From: JASJBU01 sp965372385
Lineage (GTDB): Bacteria > Pseudomonadota > Gammaproteobacteria > Chromatiales > Chromatiaceae
DNA length: 27,449 nucleotides
Reading direction: 5' to 3'
Assembly (NCBI GenBank): GCA_965372385.1
Contig: CBDVCD010000016.1
Span: forward strand, 1 to 27,449
Part shown: positions 15,622-23,894 of the stretch, piece by piece
Layout of the letters: each line of letters starts with the position of its first letter
How positions within the stretch are numbered: the first letter of the stretch is position 1
Notes under the pieces: model-generated
Seen by the model: only the letters and a program-made list of their open reading frames with translations
Databases searched by the model: none
What the model was told of the DNA's origin: nothing
Program-made: the position numbers and the translations under genes

Positions 15622-16623
15622 ATGAGAACCGCCGTTAGTACCCTGAAGAAACAATTGTTTAAATCAGGCCTGATTCTTCTAACGCTGCTCTCCACCTTCA
15701 CGGTTACAGCTGATGATGAGCAGACCGCCAAGAAGTGGCTGGAGCGGATGATCCTGGCGGTCAACAATCTGGATTATCAAGGGACCTTTATCTACTTACA
15801 CGACAATCAGCTAGAAACGATGAAGATCGTTCATGCAGTAGGGAATGGTCAGTTACAGGAACGGCTGATCTCTCTTAACGGTGCGCCTCGTGAAGTGATC
15901 CGGGATCAGAGTTCAGTGACATGTATCATGCCGGAGTCGCAGGAGGTTTCGGTCGACAAGCGCCCCTTGAGCAAAAAATTTCTTGCCTTACTGCCAGAAG
16001 ATCTCAAGCAACTCGACGCCCACTATGCGTTTCGCTGGTTGGGTAAAGGTCGGGTGGCGGACCGGCATGCCAGCGTCGTCGCGATCATTCCAAAGGATGG
16101 CTACCGTTACGGCTACCGTTTCTTTCTCGATGATGAGAGTGGTCTGCCACTCAAATCGGATCTGATGAATGAACTTGGCAAGGCCGTCGAGCAGACCATG
16201 TTTACTCACCTGGAGGTCGGGGTTGCCGAGATTGATCCCGTTCAAGCCAGGGTATCTGGGCCCCAACAGCGCATCGAACTGACGGCACATGCTGACCGGC
16301 TCAGTCACTCCCTGGCGCCTGATGAGGGGGGCTGGGAGTTCCACCACCTGCCAGTTGGTTTTTCCCTCACTACCCGCAACCGTCTGCCCAATGCCAACGG
16401 TGATCAAGTGATTGAACAATATGTGCTGTCGGATGGACTTGCTTCCCTGTCGGTATTCATCGAGCCCGCCGGGCAGGGCGAAGCCTTCCTGCAAGGGGTC
16501 TCCCGACTGGGCGCCATCAATGCCTGGGGTGGCAAGCTTGACGGATATCAGGTGACTGTGGTGGGAGAGGTGCCGGCCGTCACCCTGCTTGGCATCGTGG
16601 ATGCCATGCGTCTCAAACGCTGA
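15622..16623 (+). CDS. rseB: Periplasmic sigma-E regulator RseB (MucB)
   Basis: Periplasmic protein that binds RseA and protects it from cleavage until it senses misplaced lipid or lipopolysaccharide. The 333-residue product has a signal peptide (basic start, core GLILLTLLSTFTV, cleavage near TADDEQ). The lipoprotein-carrier-like N-domain includes KKWLERMILAVNNLDYQGTF, typical of MucB/RseB, and the C-domain contains PVGFSLTTRNR and LSDGLASLSVFIEP. I chose the ATG at 15622 over an in-frame TTG at 15610; neither has a strong ribosome-binding site. It is followed directly by a repeat element rather than rseC. Confidence 0.93.
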   Translation: MRTAVSTLKKQLFKSGLILLTLLSTFTVTADDEQTAKKWLERMILAVNNLDYQGTFIYLHDNQLETMKIVHAVGNGQLQERLISLNGAPREVIRDQSSVTCIMPESQEVSVDKRPLSKKFLALLPEDLKQLDAHYAFRWLGKGRVADRHASVVAIIPKDGYRYGYRFFLDDESGLPLKSDLMNELGKAVEQTMFTHLEVGVAEIDPVQARVSGPQQRIELTAHADRLSHSLAPDEGGWEFHHLPVGFSLTTRNRLPNANGDQVIEQYVLSDGLASLSVFIEPAGQGEAFLQGVSRLGAINAWGGKLDGYQVTVVGEVPAVTLLGIVDAMRLKR

Positions 16624-16628
16624 GCATG

Positions 16629-16869
16629 ATCCTAGAATCCTCAGTTGACCGCTATCCAGTGTGCTAATCGCTTTGAAAACACGAGCTTTATCAGTCTTGC
16701 AGGTATCCACCTATTGGGTGAGCAGCGCTACACCGCGAAGGGCACGCTTATGACGGCGCATGGCTACGTTACAACTCCTTGCAATAGAGCAACTATGCCG
16801 CGTCGTCGTGCCTTGCCCTACACCGCCACAAGTGCACCCTTCGCGGTGTTCAACTAAGGATGCTAGGAT
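16629..16869. repeat. Non-autonomous element with terminal inverted repeats between rseB and rseC
   Basis: The ends at 16629-16648 (ATCCTAGAATCCTCAGTTGA) and 16850-16869 are 20-base inverted repeats with two mismatches. An inner perfect 13-base inverted repeat, ACACCGCGAAGGG (16730-16742), pairs with 16837-16849, directly next to the right terminal repeat. At about 241 bases with no ORF of note, it resembles a MITE. It fills almost exactly the gap between rseB (ends 16623) and rseC (starts 16868). Its right repeat contains AAGGA (16856-16860), which is correctly spaced as the rseC ribosome-binding site. Confidence 0.65.
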
Positions 16870-17338
16870 GATCGAAGAACCGGCCAGGGTCGTCACCTGT
16901 GAGGCGGGGTTTGCATTGGTTGAAACCCAGACCCAGGCCGCCTGTGGTTCCTGTCCGGCTGAGGGCAGTTGCGGCACTTCAGTCATCTCCGGCCTGTTCA
17001 AGCGTCGGCGGAATGTCTTGCAAGTACTCAATCCCATCCAGGCCAAGCCGGGTGAACAGGTCATCATCGGTCTCCAGGAGAAGGCCCTGGTGACGGTTTC
17101 TCTGCTTGCCTATCTGATGCCCCTGGTGTGTTTGATCCTGCTGGCGGTTGCTGCCCAGGAGGTTGCTCAGATCGAGTATGGAGGGAGCGGGGAACTCGCC
17201 GGTATCGCGGGTGGTCTACTCGGACTGATTATTGGACTTGCGCTGCTCAAATGGTTTTCACTGCGAAACCGAAATGATCCCGCCTTTCAGGCGGTCATTC
17301 TGCGGCAGGCATCCGCTAAACCTGTGCACTTCCTTTAA
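16868..17338 (+). CDS. rseC: RseC/MucC family membrane protein
   Basis: Inner-membrane protein of 156 residues from the sigma-E operon; relatives include RseC, linked to SoxR reduction and thiamine synthesis in other bacteria. It has a cysteine-rich N-terminus (C11, then CGSCPAEGSC at residues 26-35) that could bind a metal or iron-sulfur cluster. Two membrane segments lie around SLLAYLMPLVCLILLAVAA and GIAGGLLGLIIGLALL. The ATG at 16868 sits seven bases after AAGGA, which is part of the preceding repeat element. An upstream in-frame ATG within the repeat is an unlikely start. It is followed by degP after 28 bases. Confidence 0.9.
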   Translation: MIEEPARVVTCEAGFALVETQTQAACGSCPAEGSCGTSVISGLFKRRRNVLQVLNPIQAKPGEQVIIGLQEKALVTVSLLAYLMPLVCLILLAVAAQEVAQIEYGGSGELAGIAGGLLGLIIGLALLKWFSLRNRNDPAFQAVILRQASAKPVHFL

Positions 17339-17366
17339 GCTGCAGTTTGCAGGAGATTTTATCCAG

Positions 17367-18806
17367 ATGAAATACATCAAATATCCATTCCAGGTATTGC
17401 TGCCCCTGATTGTTATCGCGCTCTACCTGCTGCCCGTACAGGCTCGGGATCTGCCTGATTTTACCCTGCTGGCGGAAAAGAATGCGCCTTCAGTGGTCAA
17501 CATCAGTACCAAGCAGACCTCGGTGCGTCGTCAGATGAAGCGTTTCCATGTGCCGGAATTCAATGATATCCCGGAGGACAATCCTTTCGGCGAACTGCTG
17601 CGGCGCTTTTTCGGGGAAAATGGCTATCATCTGCCGGACGATGACGAAGTGCAAAAACAGTCCCTCGGTTCCGGCTTTATCATCTCTGAAGACGGTTATA
17701 TCCTGACCAACATGCATGTGGTCTCTGAGGCGGATGAGATCATTGTGCGCATGACGGATCGTCGCGAATTCAGCGCCAAGCTGATTGGTGCGGACGAGCG
17801 CAGCGACATTGCTCTGGTCAAGATCGAGGCGGAAGGGCTGCCGGTGGTGGAGATCGGCAGTTCCGCCAAGCTCAAGGTGGGTGAATGGGTGTTGGCCATC
17901 GGTTCCCCATTCGGTTTCGATCACTCGGTGACCGCCGGGATCGTCAGCGCCAAGGGGCGCAGTCTACCCAGCGAGAACTATGTGCCCTTCATCCAGACCG
18001 ATGTGGCCATCAATCCCGGCAACTCCGGTGGTCCGCTCTTCAACCTGGATGGTAAGGTTGTGGGGGTCAATTCCCAGATCTATAGCCGTTCCGGTGGCTT
18101 TATGGGGCTCTCTTTCGCGATCCCCATCGACGTAGCCATGGATGTGGCGGAACAGCTCAAATCGAAAGGCCGGGTGAGCCGCGGTTGGTTGGGTGTACTG
18201 ATCCAGGACGTTACCGGTGAACTGGCAGAGAGTTTCCGCATGGATCGTCCAAGAGGTGCATTGATTTCCCGGGTACTTCCAGACAGCCCCTCTGACAAGG
18301 CTGGATTGCAGGTCGGTGATGTCATCCTCAAATATAATGGTACCGAGTTACGCAGTTCCGCGGAATTACCCCCACTGGTCGGCAGCAGCCGGGTGGATCG
18401 GCCCGCGGAGCTGGATATCCTGCGTGGCGGCAAGCAGATCAAGGTGCTGGTGAATATTGGTGAGCTTCCCGCGGAAGAGGCGATAAAGCTGGCGGAGGCC
18501 ACTCCCCCCCGGATCTCGGAAAACCGCCTCGGGTTGATGGTCTCGGAACTGACCCAGGAACTGCGCCAACAGCTGGCGGCTCCGGCGAAAAATGGTGTCA
18601 TGGTCGAATCCGTCAGCGGACAGGCGGCCCGTGAAGCGGGCATCCAGCAGGGCGATGTGGTCCTCATGCTCAACAATACCAATGTGGAGAACGTTGCCCA
18701 GTTCAACCAGCTGGTCAGTGAACTGCCGGCAGGCAAGACCGTGGCCGTACTGGTGCATCGCCGTACTGGCCCCATCTTCCTCGCCCTGCGCATACCAAAT
18801 GAATGA
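17367..18806 (+). CDS. degP: Periplasmic serine protease/chaperone DegP (HtrA/MucD, Do family)
   Basis: Envelope quality-control protease (479 aa) that degrades or refolds damaged periplasmic and outer-membrane proteins. The sequence has a signal peptide (cleavage near VQARD), a trypsin-like domain with the catalytic triad H117 (TNMHVV), D147 (RSDIAL) and S220 (NPGNSGGPL), and two PDZ domains (about residues 275-370 and 385-475; for example SDKAGLQVGDVIL and REAGIQQGDVVL). Its position after rseC matches mucD of the Pseudomonas algU operon. AGGAG precedes the ATG by 11 bases. An in-frame upstream ATG inside rseC was rejected. Confidence 0.96.
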   Translation: MKYIKYPFQVLLPLIVIALYLLPVQARDLPDFTLLAEKNAPSVVNISTKQTSVRRQMKRFHVPEFNDIPEDNPFGELLRRFFGENGYHLPDDDEVQKQSLGSGFIISEDGYILTNMHVVSEADEIIVRMTDRREFSAKLIGADERSDIALVKIEAEGLPVVEIGSSAKLKVGEWVLAIGSPFGFDHSVTAGIVSAKGRSLPSENYVPFIQTDVAINPGNSGGPLFNLDGKVVGVNSQIYSRSGGFMGLSFAIPIDVAMDVAEQLKSKGRVSRGWLGVLIQDVTGELAESFRMDRPRGALISRVLPDSPSDKAGLQVGDVILKYNGTELRSSAELPPLVGSSRVDRPAELDILRGGKQIKVLVNIGELPAEEAIKLAEATPPRISENRLGLMVSELTQELRQQLAAPAKNGVMVESVSGQAAREAGIQQGDVVLMLNNTNVENVAQFNQLVSELPAGKTVAVLVHRRTGPIFLALRIPNE

Positions 18807-19045
18807 GGTCGTTATTGATGTATACCCGCGCTGGTTGTCACCTCTGTGAAGATATGTTCACTCATCTGCAGCACCTGCGGAAGCAGCGGGATTTCTCCCT
18901 GGAGCTGATCGATGTTGACCATCAACCAGCCATCCAGGTCAGCCACGGAGCCAGGGTTCCGGTACTTGAGACGGCAGATGGAGAGTGTCTCAGCGAGTAT
19001 TTTCTTGATGAAGTTGGACTACTGAACTATTTGGATGGCGGTTGA
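18803..19045 (+). CDS. Glutaredoxin-like thioredoxin-fold protein (DUF836 type)
   Basis: An 80-residue thioredoxin-fold protein with an N-terminal beta strand leading to GCHLC (cysteines 12 and 15), then IDVDHQPAIQ and the cis-proline-like GARVPVL. It matches the small glutaredoxin-like family often found beside degP and lepA. Likely a cytoplasmic thiol oxidoreductase; the substrate is unknown. The ATG overlaps the degP stop by four bases (ATGA), so it is probably translated together with degP. Confidence 0.88.
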   Translation: MRSLLMYTRAGCHLCEDMFTHLQHLRKQRDFSLELIDVDHQPAIQVSHGARVPVLETADGECLSEYFLDEVGLLNYLDGG

Positions 19046-19128
19046 TTTGGTATGATCCGCTGCTTTCTTGGTCGAAGCGCCCCATCCAGGGGCGTTTCGT
19101 TTGTCCACTCCAGATTTTCAGACACTCA

Positions 19129-20934
19129 ATGACAGACTTAGGACATATTCGGAATTTCTCGATCATTGCCCACATCGATCATGGGAAATCCACCATTGCG
19201 GATCGGTTCATTCAGGTCTGTGGCGGCTTGAGCGAACGGGAAATGGCGGAGCAGGTACTGGATTCGATGGATCTGGAGCGGGAGCGCGGGATCACCATCA
19301 AGGCCCAGAGCGTGACCCTGGACTACCAGGCGAAGAGTGGCGAGACATACCAGCTCAATTTTATCGATACCCCGGGCCATGTGGATTTTTCCTATGAGGT
19401 CTCCCGCTCCCTGACCGCCTGCGAGGGTGCCCTGCTGGTGGTGGATGCCGCCCAGGGCGTGGAGGCCCAAAGCGTCGCCAACTGCTATACCGCCATCGAG
19501 CAGGGGCTGGAGGTGCTGCCGGTGCTCAACAAGATCGATCTGCCGTCGGCGGAACCGGAACGGGTCATCAGCGAAATCGAGGAGATCATCGGCATCGATG
19601 CCCAGGATGCAATCAAGGTCAGCGCCAAGACTGGCTTGGGTATCCCGGATCTGCTGGAACAGCTGATCGAGCGGATTCCACCGCCTGAAGGAGACATGGA
19701 GGCCCCATTACAGGCTTTGATCGTCGACTCCTGGTTCGACCCCTATGTGGGAGTGATCTCCCTGATCCGGGTGATGAATGGGGTGATCAAGCCAAAGGAC
19801 AAGATGCATGTGATGTCGACAGGACGCACCTATCAGGTCGAGAAGCTGGGTGTCTTCAGTCCAAAAATGATCAACAAGGATCGCTTGGGTACGGGTGAAG
19901 TGGGTTTTCTCATCGCCGGCATCAAGGAGATCGATGGGGCGCCGGTGGGGGATACCATCACCTTGGAGAACCGTCAGGCGGAAACACCGTTGCCGGGCTT
20001 CGAGGAGATACAGCCAAGGGTCTTTTCCGGTCTCTACCCGGTCAGTTCGGATGACTATGAAGACCTGCGGGATGCCCTGCAGAAACTGAAATTGAACGAT
20101 GCGGCGCTGCACTATGAACCGGAGACCTCCCAGGCCCTGGGTTTCGGTTTCCGCTGTGGCTTTCTCGGCATGCTGCACATGGAGATCGTGCAGGAGCGCT
20201 TGGAGCGGGAATACGATCTGGATCTGATCACCACCGCGCCATCGGTGATCTTTGAGGTGCTCAAGACCGACGGTGAATTGATACGCATCGAGAATCCAGC
20301 CAACCTGCCGGACCCCGGGCAGGTTCAGGAAGTACGTGAACCGGTTATCAACGCCACCATCCTGGTACCGCAGGACTACCTGGGTAATGTCATCTCACTC
20401 TGTATCGAAAAACGCGGTGTGCAGAAGAATCTGCTGTACCTGGGTGGCCAGGTACAGGTAAATTTCGAATTGCCGATGAATGAGGTGGTGATGGATTTCT
20501 TCGATCGGCTGAAATCGGTCAGTCGGGGTTATGCCTCCTACGAATATGAATTTACCCACTTTCAGGCGGCGCCGCTGGTCAAGCTCGATATCCTGATCAA
20601 TGGAGAGAAAGTGGACGCCCTCTCGTTCATCGTGCATAGAGACCAGTCACAGAGCCGGGGGCGGGAATTGACCTCGAAAATGAAGGAGATCATTCCACGA
20701 CAGATGTTCGAGGTGGCCATCCAGGCCGCAATCGGCAGCAAGGTCATCGCGCGTACCACGGTCAAGGCGTTGCGCAAGAACGTCACGGCCAAGTGTTATG
20801 GCGGTGATATCACGCGCAAGCGCAAACTGCTGGAAAAGCAGAAGGCGGGCAAAAAACGTATGAAGCAGGTCGGTCGGGTGGAGATACCCCAGGATGCCTT
20901 CCTTGCCGTGCTCAAGGTGGGAAAGGATAATTAG
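19129..20934 (+). CDS. lepA: Translation elongation factor 4 LepA (EF4 GTPase)
   Basis: Ribosome-associated GTPase involved in initiation and elongation quality control. The 601 residues match the family. Visible are the P-loop AHIDHGKS (14-21), DTPGHVDF, NKIDLP, and the LepA-specific C-terminal domain ending in a basic tail (KRKLLEKQKAGKKRMKQVG). I chose the ATG at 19129 (MTDLGHIRNFSII), which fits the conserved N-terminus; an in-frame ATG at 19042 would add 29 unlikely residues. No strong ribosome-binding site precedes it. It is followed by lepB, the standard pairing. Confidence 0.97.
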   Translation: MTDLGHIRNFSIIAHIDHGKSTIADRFIQVCGGLSEREMAEQVLDSMDLERERGITIKAQSVTLDYQAKSGETYQLNFIDTPGHVDFSYEVSRSLTACEGALLVVDAAQGVEAQSVANCYTAIEQGLEVLPVLNKIDLPSAEPERVISEIEEIIGIDAQDAIKVSAKTGLGIPDLLEQLIERIPPPEGDMEAPLQALIVDSWFDPYVGVISLIRVMNGVIKPKDKMHVMSTGRTYQVEKLGVFSPKMINKDRLGTGEVGFLIAGIKEIDGAPVGDTITLENRQAETPLPGFEEIQPRVFSGLYPVSSDDYEDLRDALQKLKLNDAALHYEPETSQALGFGFRCGFLGMLHMEIVQERLEREYDLDLITTAPSVIFEVLKTDGELIRIENPANLPDPGQVQEVREPVINATILVPQDYLGNVISLCIEKRGVQKNLLYLGGQVQVNFELPMNEVVMDFFDRLKSVSRGYASYEYEFTHFQAAPLVKLDILINGEKVDALSFIVHRDQSQSRGRELTSKMKEIIPRQMFEVAIQAAIGSKVIARTTVKALRKNVTAKCYGGDITRKRKLLEKQKAGKKRMKQVGRVEIPQDAFLAVLKVGKDN

Positions 20935-20977
20935 CCGCCATCAAAACAGCTTGTTCCATGATATTTATCTGTTTTCG

Positions 20978-20983
20978 TATAAT
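20978..20983 (+). promoter_or_regulatory. Candidate -10 element upstream of lepB
   Basis: A perfect TATAAT lies 26 bases before the lepB ATG in the 75-base lepA-lepB gap. No good -35 exists at standard spacing; TTGTTC at 20951 is 21 bases away. It may be a weak internal promoter for lepB-rnc-era-recO. Confidence 0.35.
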
Positions 20984-21009
20984 GGGATCCACTCAAGGAC
21001 TGCAATAAT

Positions 21010-21855
21010 ATGAATTTCGACTTTCCAACCTTTCTGGTAGCCGCCAGCGCCCTCACGGGTGGTATCTGGCTGATCGACACGCTGTTGTTTGCTGCCAAAA
21101 GAAAGCAGCGGGCCACCGCGACGGCGGGGGCTGACGGCGAGGCTCAGGTAGCGGTCAAAGAACCCCTGCTGCTGGAGTACTCGCGCTCTTTTTTCCCCGT
21201 GATCTTCGCGGTACTGATCTTGCGTTCATTTCTGGTCGAGCCCTTTCGTATCCCGTCGGGTTCGATGATGCCCACCCTGTTGGTGGGAGATTTTATTCTG
21301 GTCAACAAGTTCAGTTATGGCATCCGCTTGCCGGTGCTGAATAAAAAGGTCATCGCGCTGGGAGAACCTCAACAGGGCGATGTGGTGGTTTTTCGTTATC
21401 CCAAACAGCCCTGGATCGACTATATCAAACGCGTGGTCGCGGTGCCGGGCGATAGCGTGCGATATCAGGATAAGATCCTCTATATCAACGGCAAGCCCAT
21501 GCCGCAGACCCCTGTTGGCATGTATACCGGTGTAGGCAGCGGGGTGCAGATGACCGGGGCGTTAAGGTTGCTTGAAAGGCTTGACGGCATCGAACACAAC
21601 ATCCTGGTTCATCCCATGGCACCCAATCTTGCGATGGGATGTAATGTTTTACGCAACGGGCCGATAACTGTTCCAGAGGGACACTATTTCGCCATGGGAG
21701 ACAACCGGGACAACAGCAATGACAGCCGCTGCTGGGGGCTGGTACCTGAGGAAAACCTGGTTGGCAAGGCATTTGGTATCTGGATGAACTGGGACTCCAA
21801 TCTCAACAGTTTTCCTCCCGTTGCCTGGGAACGGATCGGGAATGGCATCGAGTAA
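21010..21855 (+). CDS. lepB: Signal peptidase I LepB
   Basis: Inner-membrane serine/lysine peptidase that removes signal peptides from exported proteins. The 281-residue product has a hydrophobic N-terminal segment (about 8-28) and a second one (about 62-73). The catalytic serine is in IPSGSM (S85) and the general-base lysine in DYIKRVVAVPGD (K140). The conserved GDNRDNSNDSR box follows. All catalytic boxes are intact. It begins with an ATG 75 bases after lepA. Confidence 0.96.
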   Translation: MNFDFPTFLVAASALTGGIWLIDTLLFAAKRKQRATATAGADGEAQVAVKEPLLLEYSRSFFPVIFAVLILRSFLVEPFRIPSGSMMPTLLVGDFILVNKFSYGIRLPVLNKKVIALGEPQQGDVVVFRYPKQPWIDYIKRVVAVPGDSVRYQDKILYINGKPMPQTPVGMYTGVGSGVQMTGALRLLERLDGIEHNILVHPMAPNLAMGCNVLRNGPITVPEGHYFAMGDNRDNSNDSRCWGLVPEENLVGKAFGIWMNWDSNLNSFPPVAWERIGNGIE

Positions 21856-21868
21856 TGGGGTCTGGTAA

Positions 21869-21898
21869 GAGGCATTTACGCTGTGGCGAAAATGCCTC
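21869..21898 (+). promoter_or_regulatory. Strong intercistronic hairpin between lepB and the DUF4845/rnc genes
   Basis: GAGGCATTT (21869-21877) pairs with AAATGCCTC (21890-21898), and inside an A-A mismatch CGC pairs with GCG around a TGTG loop, giving 12 base pairs. Five Ts follow only after a six-base gap (21905-21909), so it is at best a weak terminator. It could attenuate transcription into rnc, or be a processing site. Confidence 0.5.
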
Positions 21899-21924
21899 GT
21901 TGAGTTTTTCATGAGGAGAAATTG

Positions 21925-22299
21925 ATGATATCCCTAAAAAATCAGCATGGTCTCACCATGATCAGTTGGTTGCTGGTCCTGACGATGGTCGGATTTTTCA
22001 TTATGGTGGGTATGAAACTGGCCCCTGTCTATCTACAAAACTATACCATCAGGAATATTCTGGAGTCCGTGCGGAAGGAGATCTTGACCAGCCGCAAGCC
22101 GGTTACCGAGATCCGTACCATGTTAAGCCGGCGTTTCGATATGAACAGTATCGATAACCTCAAGCGTGAAAACATTAAGATTCGGCGTTCGAGTGGTATC
22201 ACGACCATTGAAGTGAATTATGAAGAGCGCAGGCCAATCGTGGGCAATCTCGATGCTATCATGACCTTTCATGAATCCGTTGAACTGGTCGCGAATTGA
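21925..22299 (+). CDS. DUF4845 small membrane protein
   Basis: A 124-residue protein with one N-terminal membrane segment (about residues 10-33, from MISWLLVLTMVGFFIMVGM) and a soluble domain with LAPVYLQNYTI and VNYEERRPIVGNL. This matches the DUF4845 family, which is routinely found between lepB and rnc in gammaproteobacteria. The N-terminus resembles a pilin-like or prepilin leader anchor. The function is not known. AGGAG six bases before the ATG at 21925 supports this start over the TTG just upstream. It overlaps rnc by four bases. Confidence 0.88.
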   Translation: MISLKNQHGLTMISWLLVLTMVGFFIMVGMKLAPVYLQNYTIRNILESVRKEILTSRKPVTEIRTMLSRRFDMNSIDNLKRENIKIRRSSGITTIEVNYEERRPIVGNLDAIMTFHESVELVAN

Positions 22300-22973
22300 G
22301 GCCTTCCAGTGACATCCTCTGCCGGGCCCTGGGGTATCGCTTTACGGACAACGGCCTGATCGAACAGGCATTGACTCACCGCAGTGTGGGTGGTGTGAAC
22401 AACGAACGCCTGGAGTTTCTCGGTGACGCGATTCTGGGTTTTGTCATTGCGGATGAACTCTATCACCGTTTCGCCTCCGCGACTGAAGGGGAGCTGAGCC
22501 GTCTGCGCGCCAGTCTGGTCAAGCGGGAGACCCTGGCAAAGATTGCTCGCCAGATCGATCTGGGGGACTATCTCAATCTGGGGCCTGGTGAGCTGCGCAG
22601 CGGCGGGCATTCCCGTGCTTCAATCCTGTCTGACGCCGTGGAGGCGATTATGGCGGCGATCTACCTGGACAGCGACTATGAGACCACCCGCCAGGTCATT
22701 CTCGAGATGTTTCGAGAGCGACTTACAGGCCTGAATCTGGCGGCCCAGCAGAAAGACCCGAAAACCCGTCTGCAGGAGTTATTGCAGGCACGCAAGATTG
22801 GCCTGCCAAGCTATGAGATCATCGAGATTTTCGGTACACCCCATGACCAGCTGTTCAAGATACGCTGTCTGATCAGCGAGCTTCGGCTGGAGCAACTGGG
22901 GTCGGGATCCAGTCGCCGGCGGGCTGAGCAGGCGGCGGCGTTGAACATGTTGCAGGAGCTGGAAAATGGCTGA
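22296..22973 (+). CDS. rnc: Ribonuclease III
   Basis: Double-strand-specific endoribonuclease that processes rRNA and regulates mRNAs. The 225-residue product has the signature NERLEFLGDAIL (metal ligands E40 and D44) and the second acidic pair in LSDAVEAIMAAIYLD (D113, E116). The C-terminal double-stranded-RNA-binding domain spans about residues 150-225 (DPKTRLQELLQA; RRRAEQAAALNML). The start is a TTG whose TTGA overlaps the stop of the DUF4845 gene, pointing to translational coupling. It overlaps era by eight bases. Confidence 0.95.
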   Translation: MRPSSDILCRALGYRFTDNGLIEQALTHRSVGGVNNERLEFLGDAILGFVIADELYHRFASATEGELSRLRASLVKRETLAKIARQIDLGDYLNLGPGELRSGGHSRASILSDAVEAIMAAIYLDSDYETTRQVILEMFRERLTGLNLAAQQKDPKTRLQELLQARKIGLPSYEIIEIFGTPHDQLFKIRCLISELRLEQLGSGSSRRRAEQAAALNMLQELENG

Positions 22974-23862
22974 ACCAACCAATCACTGTGGTTATACCAC
23001 CATCATCGGCCGGCCTAATGTGGGAAAGTCTACCCTGCTGAACCGTATCATCGGGGTCAAGCTGGCCATCACCTCCCACAAGGCCCAAACCACCCGTCAT
23101 AGCATCCTGGGCATCAAGACCCTGCAGGACGGTCAGGTGATCTATGTAGATACCCCCGGTATCCATACGCGGGCGGATCATGCCATGAACCGCTATCTGA
23201 ACCGTACCGCAACCACCGCGCTAGCCGACGTGGATGTATTGATCTTCGTGGTGGAGGCCCTACGCTGGACCCGGGAAGACGAAAAGGTATTGCGCCTGCT
23301 CCAGGGCCGTACCCTGCCGGTGATTCTGGCGGTGAACAAGGTAGATCAGGTGAAACGGAAGGAGGCATTGCTGCCCTTCCTGGCGGAGATGGCCGAGCGC
23401 TTTGATTTCACCGAGGTGGTACCGGTCTCGGCGAAAAACGGTGGAAATATGGAGACCCTGGAGAAGCTGGTAATGAAAGCGCTGCCCCAGGGTGACAACA
23501 TTTTTCCGGAGGATCAGCTGACCGACCGACCGGAAAAATTTTTCGCCGCGGAGATGGTGCGAGAGCAGCTTACCCGGCGCTACGCCGAAGAGCTCCCCTA
23601 TGCGGTCTCCGTGGAGATCGAACGCTTCGAGGAGGCGGGCGGTCTCTACCGGATTGGCGCGGTCATCTGGGTGGAGAAGCCGGGTCAGAAGGCCATCCTG
23701 ATTGGCAAGGATGGCAAGGCCCTGAAACAGGCGGCCACTCAGGCAAGAAAGTCCATGGAGGAATTTTTCGGCTGCAAGGTCTATCTGAGCGTCTGGGTCA
23801 AGGTAAAGAAGAGCTGGTCCAGCGATGAGTCCGCCTTGGTACGGCTCGGCTATGGTGATTAG
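22966..23862 (+). CDS. era: Ribosome-assembly GTPase Era
   Basis: GTP-binding protein that binds 16S rRNA during 30S assembly. The 298 residues carry the P-loop GRPNVGKS (15-22), an effector region (TTRHSILGI), DTPGIH, NKVD and a SAKNG box. A C-terminal type-2 KH RNA-binding domain contains ILIGKDGKALKQ. The ATG overlaps the rnc stop by eight bases; rnc-era-recO is the standard order. Confidence 0.97.
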   Translation: MAEPTNHCGYTTIIGRPNVGKSTLLNRIIGVKLAITSHKAQTTRHSILGIKTLQDGQVIYVDTPGIHTRADHAMNRYLNRTATTALADVDVLIFVVEALRWTREDEKVLRLLQGRTLPVILAVNKVDQVKRKEALLPFLAEMAERFDFTEVVPVSAKNGGNMETLEKLVMKALPQGDNIFPEDQLTDRPEKFFAAEMVREQLTRRYAEELPYAVSVEIERFEEAGGLYRIGAVIWVEKPGQKAILIGKDGKALKQAATQARKSMEEFFGCKVYLSVWVKVKKSWSSDESALVRLGYGD

Positions 23863-23894
23863 TACTCCTGCAAGATGATATTGACGGAGTACGA

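Noticed and set aside
15988..16710. Open frame of about 240 codons antisense to rseB and the adjacent repeat
   Set aside because: It runs across a well-supported rseB gene and into a repeat element, and has no ribosome-binding site or motif.
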